NCBI GenBank assembly: GCA_946479055.1 | Contig: CAMLEX010000317.1 | Span: 1 to 6,200, forward strand | From: an uncultured Bacteroidota bacterium | Lineage (GTDB): Bacteria; Bacteroidota; Bacteroidia; Chitinophagales; Chitinophagaceae | DNA length: 6,200 bases | Direction of reading: 5' to 3' | Shown: positions 1 through 5,522 of the stretch, piece after piece | Numbering within the stretch: position 1 is the stretch's first letter | Layout of the letters: each line of letters starts with the position of its first letter | Position numbers and translations under genes: made by a program | The notes under the pieces: model-generated | Database searches by the model: none | What the model was told of the DNA's origin: nothing | The model's input: the letters and a program-made list of their open reading frames with translations, nothing else

Positions 1-789
1 CAACACAATTTCAACCACAGGAAAAAAGACCGAATAAGCGAAAATGGCTTTGATATTGGCATTACGATGCTGCCTGTTTATTTTTTTAAACTTTTCAAAC
101 TCTCTTTCTTCCGATGCAAAGGCCTGTACCACCTGCATACCGGTCAGATGTTCCTGTACAAATGCATTCAGGGTTGCTACTGCATTCCGAACCTTAAAAA
201 AAGAGAGATTGATGCTTTCTTTAAAATAATATGTAGCGATAATAATAATCGGGAAAGGGATCAGGGCTATCAATGTGAGTTGCCAGTCTACCCAAAACAT
301 ATAAGCCAATACACAAACAATAGAAAGCAGATCCGCAATGATGGGCACAAGGCCCTCCGCAAAAATATCATTGATGGATTCAATATCATTAATGGTTCTT
401 GTTGTCAGTGTTCCAATTGGCGTTTTATCGAATTGTGAAAGATTTAATCCCAGTATTTTTTTATATACAGCTATCCGCATATCCTTTACCACGGATTGGC
501 CAAGCCATGCAGTAGTAAAAGAAAATAGAAAACGCATAGCCGTTTCCAGCAATATCAGCCCCACCTGGATCAATGTAATATTGACCAGCATGTGAGCAAC
601 CGATTCAACGATATATTTATTTACCGTTATCTGTATCAATAATGGACGTATCGGTGTGATAAACGCTAAAAGAATAGCAAGAATCACAGACAGGTAAAAC
701 TTTTTCTTATACGGAGCAGCATAGCCGAACACACGGCGTAATACAGCAAGGTCAAATTTTTTTGGTGAAGCTTCTGACAAGTTGGACAA
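1..789 (-). CDS. ABC exporter half-transporter (MsbA/LmrA-like), N-terminal part, cut by window edge
   Basis: The minus strand reads as one open frame of 263 codons that leaves the window at base 1. Only the N-terminal transmembrane domain of an ABC-type exporter is present; such proteins usually have about 580-620 residues, so the last membrane helix and the whole ATPase domain lie outside. Visible hydrophobic helices are near residues 31-53, 68-92, 148-166 and 168-186, with a fifth starting near 249. The segment SQFDKTPIGTLTTRTINDIE (119-138) is the classic first intracellular loop and coupling helix, and QEHLTGMQVVQAFASEERE (212-230) is the second. The family exports lipids, drugs or peptides across the inner membrane as a dimer; the substrate cannot be told from this part. 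The frame has no ATG before residue 87, and an in-frame TAA directly precedes the TTG at 789-787, so TTG at codon 1 (or codon 4) is the likely start. Family assignment is firm; the start is less so. Confidence 0.93.
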   Translation of the reverse strand, partial: MSNLSEASPKKFDLAVLRRVFGYAAPYKKKFYLSVILAILLAFITPIRPLLIQITVNKYIVESVAHMLVNITLIQVGLILLETAMRFLFSFTTAWLGQSVVKDMRIAVYKKILGLNLSQFDKTPIGTLTTRTINDIESINDIFAEGLVPIIADLLSIVCVLAYMFWVDWQLTLIALIPFPIIIIATYYFKESINLSFFKVRNAVATLNAFVQEHLTGMQVVQAFASEEREFEKFKKINRQHRNANIKAIFAYSVFFPVVEIVL

Positions 790-960
790 TTATAAAAAAA
801 GCAAAACTAAGAGATAAAAAGAGAAAAGGAGGTTAAAGAGAAATAAGCCAGGTGGATAAAAGAAAATGAGAAAACAAAACGATAGCCCCTGATTTGAAAA
901 AATTCCAGGTGAGTAGATGTATTCCAAACTGACTCTTTTTTTCTTCATTTATCCTCAGTA
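790..960. other. spacer between secreted protein gene and ABC exporter gene; purine-rich tract
   Basis: This 171-base stretch separates two genes on the minus strand. Its left half (about 792-880) is almost all A and G on the plus strand, so the minus strand is pyrimidine-rich. No convincing terminator hairpin follows the upstream gene; only a 5-bp ACTGA/TCAGT pair is seen near 929-959. A 52-codon minus-strand frame (ATG at 948-946, stop TAA at 792-790) fills the spacer, with GAGG four bases before its ATG, in the same frame as the ABC exporter. Its Phe/Leu-rich product is what a pyrimidine tract would encode by chance, so I do not call it a gene. Confidence 0.5.
802..809 (-). promoter_or_regulatory. 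candidate Bacteroidota -7 box TAGTTTTG for the ABC exporter
   Basis: On the minus strand TAGTTTTG matches the Bacteroidota -7 consensus TAnnTTTG exactly and ends 12 bases before the TTG start of the ABC exporter. No TTG/TTTG is seen at the expected -33 distance, where the sequence is a pyrimidine tract. If used, the leader would be only a few bases long. It is a motif match only, in T-rich sequence where chance matches are easier. Confidence 0.3.
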
Positions 961-3171
961 CTACTCTTCCTCTCCTCCTATTGCTTTGCGGTAAGCTTTT
1001 ATAAAAATAGCGCCGAGATTTTTATACGGTGGGATATAATCCTCAAAACCTTCGACTGCAGTTTTTGATTTAAACTCTTTCCAGAAAGGAATCCAGTCTA
1101 TCCCGCTTCCACTCCTTAGTTTCTCCGTTAGTAATTGAAAAAAGGGCTTATTAATAGCCGTTTTTCCTATTTGCTTGGAAGCAATAATATGCGCATCTGT
1201 AGATTTATGCAAAATAGAATCTATTAAATGAAAGCCGCCACAACTTCCCATGAATACAATGCGCGATGAAGCGGCCATATAAGCAATAGTAGAATTAGCA
1301 AAATAACTGTGACCGCGATGTATAGTTACCGTTGGTTGAAGGTTATTTTTTATAAGATAGTTACGCAAAGCTTGCTGTGCCTGGTCATCTTCGCCTGTTT
1401 CTTCGGGTAGTGGGCGATTGGCATAAATAATAACCGGTTTTCCCTTTGTAGATTTTATAACGATCCATTGGGAATTACTGCGATCAATGGTCCAGTTGCC
1501 ACCAAACATATTTTGAAACCCCGTAAATATACTTTGTCCGTCTTTATCACCATAGAAAAAAACCTGGGCGATAACCTCCCCTTTCTCATTCGTCAAAGAA
1601 GAAAATGGAACATTATAAACTGGCGGAATGCCCAGTTCTTTGGTTAGGTCAATATTTTTTGTAGAATCTGCTGAAAGAAAAAGCTTGTTCAGGATATTAT
1701 AAATAACAATGCCTTTGGTGTTATTCTCATTTATATTTCTTTGATAATTTACCTGTACAAGATTCAGCACATCCTCTGCCAGCTTCTTATTTGTTTCAAT
1801 AATACTCGCATACGAATCGGCCACATCCACACCATCTTCCAGGCCCTCTGTTTTTTCCAGGTTGCCTACAAATGCTTTCATCAGGTCAGTAGCCTCCTCG
1901 TGGCTGGGAAAAGTAGAAAGAAAATTACCCAGCGTATTATATGCGGCGGCCTGGCTAATAAACTTACGGTAATGATCGAAACGCAAACTCAACAATAAGG
2001 AATCGCCTCTATTGCCGATCTTTTTCATCATCAATGGATATACGCCGTTGGTGTAGCTGGATGTATAAATCAGTCCATCCGACAATACTGCGAGGTAATA
2101 TAGTTCCTGTGCATTTAACGTTTGAAGACATCTGAACCTGACAGCATCCGGTTCATTATGTAAACCATTTATTGTAGTCACAAAAACATCTTCTGCCTTT
2201 CTCTCAAGTTTTGCCGTTAATTCTTTAAAGGCGATAGCGGTGTCCTTATTCAGTAACCGATCCATATAGTCAAGCTGCGTTTTTACCAGCATCTTGTAGT
2301 ATTGTATAGAATCACTTTCTGCTGCATCTATTTCTTCAAAAGAAATTTTCCCTTTTACTACATTATCAAGAAAGGGGAAATATTGCTGGCCGCTTTTACT
2401 TTTTGACATCCTAACTACGGCCTTTACAAAATCATTATCATTAATATTCCGGATAATATACCCCAGCTTATTACCTGCCTGGGCATAGTCATATAACTGT
2501 CCGGGATATTTTCTTGCTACTACTTTTATAAGGCTATCCGCAAAGGGAACATCGGGGTTGTTCTTTAATGTTAAAAAAGTTTCGGCCGGGCGAAGCAGGC
2601 AATATTTTAATATCATCAGATCCTTAGCTGATTTAAATCCAATGTTTCTGTCAAAAATGCCGGAAGCTAATATTGTAGTTCCTATATCGTAGGAAAATGG
2701 CCTTAATACTGTTTCAATGCTTTTTCCCGCCTTATCCTCCTGAATACTTTTTTCATAAGCTGAGATAATAGTAGGCAGGTGGAGTATATTCACTTTTTTG
2801 CTACGGAAGTTTAGCCGGATATATTTAAGTATATTGGAAAGGCCGGTAAGGTAATTGACTTTCAAACGATGATCGAGCAATGAATCAGTTTCAGTTTTTT
2901 CCTGGAATACATCAACTGAATTGATCAATACATTAGTCAGCATCATATTTATTTCTTCATTGGTAGAAACAACAAAATGATTATCCGTTTTTCCATCGGT
3001 GGAAAGAATGGTTTTTTGCTCTCTATCAATGGCTTCATGATTTATGAGGCGTCGAAACTCGGGCTTGAAATTTTTTATCCCATTCGTATCGTCCATCATC
3101 TGTGCCGGAAGGCAAAAAGAAATGAGTTGAAAACCCAGGAGCAATGCTATGTATTTGGTGGTTGTCGTCAT
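961..3171 (-). CDS. secreted protein of unknown family with a possible caspase-like (clan CD) C-terminal domain
   Basis: This encodes 736 residues starting from ATG at 3171-3169. The frame stays open to a GTG nine codons earlier (3198), but the ATG start gives a cleaner signal peptide (MTTTTKYIALLLGFQLISFC then LPAQ) and leaves room for a -7 box just upstream. Cleavage is probably by signal peptidase I near LPA/Q; the Cys lacks a proper lipobox, so a lipoprotein is unlikely. With numbering from the ATG, residues about 25-505 look mostly helical, with no recognised domain. The last ~220 residues alternate strands and helices: a strand at QVFFYGDKDG (~536-545), another at KPVIIYANRPL (~578-588), a helix, then VTIHRGHSYF (615-624), a helix, and RIVFMGSCGGF (637-647). 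A strand ending in GH followed by a strand ending in SC resembles the metacaspase/caspase catalytic pair, here His621 and Cys644. The 23-residue His-Cys spacing is much shorter than usual, so peptidase activity is inference. The gene appears monocistronic and is divergent from a response regulator. Confidence 0.85.
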   Translation of the reverse strand: MTTTTKYIALLLGFQLISFCLPAQMMDDTNGIKNFKPEFRRLINHEAIDREQKTILSTDGKTDNHFVVSTNEEINMMLTNVLINSVDVFQEKTETDSLLDHRLKVNYLTGLSNILKYIRLNFRSKKVNILHLPTIISAYEKSIQEDKAGKSIETVLRPFSYDIGTTILASGIFDRNIGFKSAKDLMILKYCLLRPAETFLTLKNNPDVPFADSLIKVVARKYPGQLYDYAQAGNKLGYIIRNINDNDFVKAVVRMSKSKSGQQYFPFLDNVVKGKISFEEIDAAESDSIQYYKMLVKTQLDYMDRLLNKDTAIAFKELTAKLERKAEDVFVTTINGLHNEPDAVRFRCLQTLNAQELYYLAVLSDGLIYTSSYTNGVYPLMMKKIGNRGDSLLLSLRFDHYRKFISQAAAYNTLGNFLSTFPSHEEATDLMKAFVGNLEKTEGLEDGVDVADSYASIIETNKKLAEDVLNLVQVNYQRNINENNTKGIVIYNILNKLFLSADSTKNIDLTKELGIPPVYNVPFSSLTNEKGEVIAQVFFYGDKDGQSIFTGFQNMFGGNWTIDRSNSQWIVIKSTKGKPVIIYANRPLPEETGEDDQAQQALRNYLIKNNLQPTVTIHRGHSYFANSTIAYMAASSRIVFMGSCGGFHLIDSILHKSTDAHIIASKQIGKTAINKPFFQLLTEKLRSGSGIDWIPFWKEFKSKTAVEGFEDYIPPYKNLGAIFIKAYRKAIGGEEE

Positions 3172-3182
3172 AAGAGTATCTG

Positions 3183-3190
3183 CAAATTTA
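3183..3190 (-). promoter_or_regulatory. candidate -7 box TAAATTTG for the secreted protein gene
   Basis: On the minus strand TAAATTTG fits TAnnTTTG exactly and ends 11 bases before the ATG at 3171. It lies inside the possible GTG-start extension, which argues for the ATG start. No clear TTG -33 element stands about 19 bases upstream. The implied leader is about 5-7 bases, close to leaderless. Confidence 0.4.
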
Positions 3191-3223
3191 ATAAACACCA
3201 GCCGACATTCATAGATTATTGAC

Positions 3224-3277
3224 TGTCACACGTTATAGACGAGGATTATGCCGTAAGGTTGCCAGGTCATTGTGACA
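3224..3277. promoter_or_regulatory. spaced inverted repeat TGTCACA ... TGTGACA in the divergent intergenic region
   Basis: TGTCACA at 3224-3230 and its exact reverse complement TGTGACA at 3271-3277 lie 47 bases apart, between the two divergent candidate promoters. The arms could be two copies of one operator half-site in opposite orientation, or paired sites for a looping regulator. The long spacing makes an RNA hairpin less likely. No regulator can be assigned, and a 7-bp pair can arise by chance. Confidence 0.25.
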
Positions 3278-3310
3278 CCACTTTTTTACTACCCTCAAAA
3301 TCATGCCTGA

Positions 3311-3329
3311 AGTTAACTTATCATTAAGT
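3311..3329. promoter_or_regulatory. candidate operator: AT-rich palindrome with TTAA half-sites 11 bp apart
   Basis: ACTTA (3316-3320) and TAAGT (3325-3329) form a perfect inverted repeat around TCAT. TTAA also recurs at 3313 and 3324, one helical turn apart, a spacing typical of tandem half-sites bound by OmpR/PhoB-family regulators. It lies 72-90 bases before the response regulator start, so autoregulation is conceivable. This is pattern-level evidence only. Confidence 0.25.
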
Positions 3330-3375
3330 CTGTATGAACAAACCCCTCAGATTTCCCGTTGCTGCAAATTCCAAG

Positions 3376-3383
3376 TAGGTTTG
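3376..3383 (+). promoter_or_regulatory. candidate -7 box TAGGTTTG for the response regulator gene
   Basis: TAGGTTTG matches TAnnTTTG exactly and ends 17 bases before the ATG at 3401, which would give a leader of roughly 10-13 bases. A TTG occurs at 3359-3361, but the 14-base gap is shorter than the usual spacing of about 19, so the -33 element is uncertain. Its place here also argues against the upstream TTG start that the open frame would allow. Confidence 0.4.
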
Positions 3384-3400
3384 CGCAAATTTACAATGGG

Positions 3401-4078
3401 ATGGAAAATAAATCCAGAAAAGTGCTGATAGCCGATGATGAACCGGATATATTAGAGATTTTAAAATACAATCTGGTAGGGGAAGGCTATGAAGTTATTA
3501 CAGCCAAGGATGGCGATGAGGCCCTGGAAAAAGCCCGGCGAACAATGCCTGACCTGATAATACTGGATGTAATGATGCCTAGAAAAACAGGTGTAGAGGT
3601 CTGTCAGATTTTGCGGACTCAGCCTGCTTTTAAAGAAACATTGATCATTTTTCTTACAGCGGTCAATGACGAAGGCACCCAGATCAAGGGTTTGGAAACA
3701 GGTGCTGATGATTATGTCAGCAAACCTATAAGTCCTAAAGTTTTTTTAAGCCGGGTAAATGCTTTGTTTCGCCGGTTGAATAAAAAAGAAGCTAAAGTAT
3801 TGGAGATCGGCAACCTCACTATCGACCCTGAACGCTTTATTATACAGGTAGATAAAAATGATATTGTGCTGGCCAAAAAGGAATTTGAGTTATTGCATTT
3901 GCTGGCCCAGAAGCCTGGCCGTGTTTTTCTCCGTAATGAAATACTGAACCAGGTTTGGGGAAATGATGTCATCGTTGGTGATAGAACCATTGATGTGCAT
4001 ATCCGCAAGATCAGGCAAAAACTGGGAATTGATTGTATTACTACGGTTAAAGGAGTAGGGTATAAATTTGAACTGTAG
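3401..4078 (+). CDS. two-component response regulator, OmpR/PhoB family
   Basis: This is a 225-residue DNA-binding response regulator of normal family length. The receiver domain (about 6-122) has all the phosphorylation residues: the acidic pair Asp12/Asp13, the phospho-acceptor Asp56 in ILDVMMP, Thr86 in FLTA, and Lys108 in SKP. The C-terminal winged-helix domain (about 134-225) carries the recognition-helix signature RTIDVHIRKIRQKLG (195-209) and ends in the typical GVGYKF. It acts in the cytoplasm as a transcription factor, presumably phosphorylated by the histidine kinase encoded next on the same strand. The frame is open back to a TTG at 3359, but the ATG at 3401 gives the standard N-terminus (MENKSRKVLIADDEP) and sits behind a -7 box. 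KEGG-style pipelines often call such proteins PhoB- or PhoP-like; nothing here shows the true stimulus or regulon, so no gene symbol is given. Confidence 0.96.
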   Translation: MENKSRKVLIADDEPDILEILKYNLVGEGYEVITAKDGDEALEKARRTMPDLIILDVMMPRKTGVEVCQILRTQPAFKETLIIFLTAVNDEGTQIKGLETGADDYVSKPISPKVFLSRVNALFRRLNKKEAKVLEIGNLTIDPERFIIQVDKNDIVLAKKEFELLHLLAQKPGRVFLRNEILNQVWGNDVIVGDRTIDVHIRKIRQKLGIDCITTVKGVGYKFEL

Positions 4079-4083
4079 ATGTT

Positions 4084-4286
4084 TCCGGCTGCCAGTTCTT
4101 GGTTGCCGGTTAATTATAGCAGTCAGCTTACTTCTGTATCCGATGCTTGCATTCGGGGAAGGAACAATATCTGATCAGTACATAAATATACGGTGTCAAA
4201 ATCAGCATCTACTAGCCGGTATCCGTCATCCAGTAACCGGCAACTGGCAACCAACAACCAGTAAACCAGCATCCAGTAACTTGCAA
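4084..4286. repeat. degenerate CCAGTAAC/GGCAAC repeat region between response regulator and kinase
   Basis: The 210-base gap between the two genes is built largely of related short words. CATCCAGTAACCGGCAA (4227-4243) recurs as CATCCAGTAACTTGCAA (4270-4286), with CCAGTAAACC between them. The opposite orientation occurs at the left end: GTTGCCGGTTA (4102-4112) is the exact reverse complement of TAACCGGCAAC (4234-4244), TTGGTTGCC (4099-4107) of GGCAACCAA (4246-4254), and GCCAGTT (4091-4097) of AACTGGC (4242-4248). The outer arms could pair in RNA around a loop of about 120 bases. The right copy ends two bases before the kinase ATG. It resembles low-complexity intergenic repeats common in Chitinophagaceae genomes, but I cannot check copy number. 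No transposase or coding capacity is seen. Confidence 0.7.
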
Positions 4287-4288
4287 TC

Positions 4289-5338
4289 ATGTTTTCAATA
4301 AAAAATATTTCGCCTCGTCAACTTTCGGCTTTTACAGCCATTGCCATGGCAACTCCAATCGGGTTATTACTTTGGTATGTCATAAAAGATTGGGTTATCG
4401 CCCTGGTATGTTTTATCCTGGTTTTTATTGGCAGTTATTTTCTTATCTCTTTCGTACTGGAGCGGTTTATTTATAGAAAAATAAAACTGATCTATAAATT
4501 CATTTATCAAACAAAAGCTACCAAAAGGGAAGAGACTTATTATAAATATATTTTACCCAAAAAAAGCATTGATGAAGTAAGAGAAGATGTAGAAGCATGG
4601 GCCAGTGAAAAAAAGCAGGAAATAGAATTACTGGAAACCAATGAAAGGTTTCGCAAAGAATTTTTACAAAATCTTTCCCATGAATTTAAGACCCCTGTAT
4701 TTGCCATACAAGGCTATGTGGATACATTATTGCAGGGTGCTTTAGAAAACCCTGCGGTTAATAAACGTTTCCTGGAAAAAGCTGCTACCAATATAGAGCG
4801 TCTTACAAATCTCCTGAACGATCTGGATGAAATATCCAAACTGGAAAGAGGCGAACTTCCTTTGATAAAACAAAATTTCGTTATCCAGGATCTCGTAAAA
4901 GAAACCTTTGAAAGTATTTCGATTATGGCGGAACAAAAAAACATCCGCTGCTCCATAAAAAAAGGTTGTGAATCGCCCCTTGTCGTTTTTGCAGATAAAG
5001 AAAAGATCAGACAGGTATTATTGAACCTCGTGGAAAACTCCATTAAATATGGAAAACAGAACGGGAGTATTACCGCCAGTATGTATGATACAGATGGCAA
5101 GCATATATTAATTGAAATTAGTGACGATGGTATTGGCATCCCTGAAAAATACTTATCCCGCATCTTCGAACGTTTTTATAGAACCGATACTGGCAGAAGT
5201 CTTGATATAACAGGCAGTGGCCTCGGCCTTGCAATCTGCAAACATATCATTGAAGCCCATGGTCAGGCTATCCATGTACGCAGCAGGGAAGATGTGGGAA
5301 CAACAGTAGGATTTATATTGGAAAAAAAGAAGGATTGA
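4289..5338 (+). CDS. membrane sensor histidine kinase (PhoR-like class), partner of the upstream regulator
   Basis: This is a 349-residue histidine kinase with all its catalytic boxes. Two membrane helices (about 12-31 and 36-57) are joined by only a few residues (IKDW), so there is no periplasmic sensor domain. A charged helical linker (about 58-120) follows, with no PAS domain and at best a degenerate HAMP. The dimerisation domain holds the phospho-acceptor His131 in SHEFKTP; Glu132 and Thr135 fit the HExxT phosphatase motif. The ATPase domain has the N box (LLNLVENSIKYG, Asn246 and Asn250), G1 box (DDGIGIP, 279-285), F box (RIFERFYR, 291-298) and G2 box (GSGLGLAI, 309-316). The ATG at 4289 gives a complete first helix; the next ATG (codon 20) would cut it. 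It follows the regulator on the same strand after a 210-base repeat-filled gap, unusual for such pairs, which more often nearly touch. The signal probably comes from the membrane, another protein or the cytoplasm. Confidence 0.95.
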   Translation: MFSIKNISPRQLSAFTAIAMATPIGLLLWYVIKDWVIALVCFILVFIGSYFLISFVLERFIYRKIKLIYKFIYQTKATKREETYYKYILPKKSIDEVREDVEAWASEKKQEIELLETNERFRKEFLQNLSHEFKTPVFAIQGYVDTLLQGALENPAVNKRFLEKAATNIERLTNLLNDLDEISKLERGELPLIKQNFVIQDLVKETFESISIMAEQKNIRCSIKKGCESPLVVFADKEKIRQVLLNLVENSIKYGKQNGSITASMYDTDGKHILIEISDDGIGIPEKYLSRIFERFYRTDTGRSLDITGSGLGLAICKHIIEAHGQAIHVRSREDVGTTVGFILEKKKD

Positions 5339-5364
5339 TGTTGACCCTGCAGCTTACATCTTCG

Positions 5365-5396
5365 AATTGTATTTTCATTTTAGTTTGAAAACAATT
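5365..5396 (+). terminator. candidate terminator hairpin after the histidine kinase gene
   Basis: The arms AATTGTATTTTCA (5365-5377) and TGAAAACAATT (5386-5396) pair over 11 bp with a two-base bulge and an 8-base loop, beginning 26 bases after the kinase stop codon. The stem is AT-rich and no clean U-run follows, so it is a weak intrinsic terminator at best. A second, smaller pair, AGGTTTA (5424-5430) and TAAACCT (5446-5452), lies downstream. Confidence 0.3.
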
Positions 5397-5522
5397 GAAT
5401 TCAGATTTATCGGATCGCTTTTCAGGTTTACCTTTTCATACATTTTAAACCTTTCGCAAAAAATTCATTTTTTCTTTCCGATGTTCTGTATTTTTAAGAT
5501 GATCTTTTAAAAACATTGCTAT

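Noticed and set aside
44..595. Overlapping plus-strand frames at the left end
   Set aside because: They are antisense to the well-supported ABC exporter frame and encode no recognisable protein.
3079..3099. Lipoprotein signal in the secreted protein
   Set aside because: The Cys in LISFC is preceded by Phe at -1, which does not fit a lipobox; the LPAQ end fits signal peptidase I better.
3172..3198. Nine-codon upstream extension of the secreted protein to a GTG start
   Set aside because: It would put a charged, non-typical segment before an otherwise complete signal peptide and overlap the candidate -7 box.
3359..3400. Upstream TTG start for the response regulator
   Set aside because: The extra 14 residues are not part of the receiver fold and would overlap the candidate promoter; the ATG at 3401 gives the standard family N-terminus.
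4227..4286. CRISPR-like repeat pair
   Set aside because: There are only two imperfect 17-base copies 43 bases apart, with related words in the gap, and no cas genes.
4068..4301. 77-codon plus-strand frame overlapping the regulator end, with a signal-peptide-like N-terminus
   Set aside because: It needs a TTG start inside the regulator gene, its second half is translated intergenic repeat, and it runs into the kinase start. The hydrophobic stretch is probably chance.
4714..5163. 149-codon minus-strand frame within the kinase gene
   Set aside because: It is opposite the kinase His and N boxes and has no independent coding evidence.
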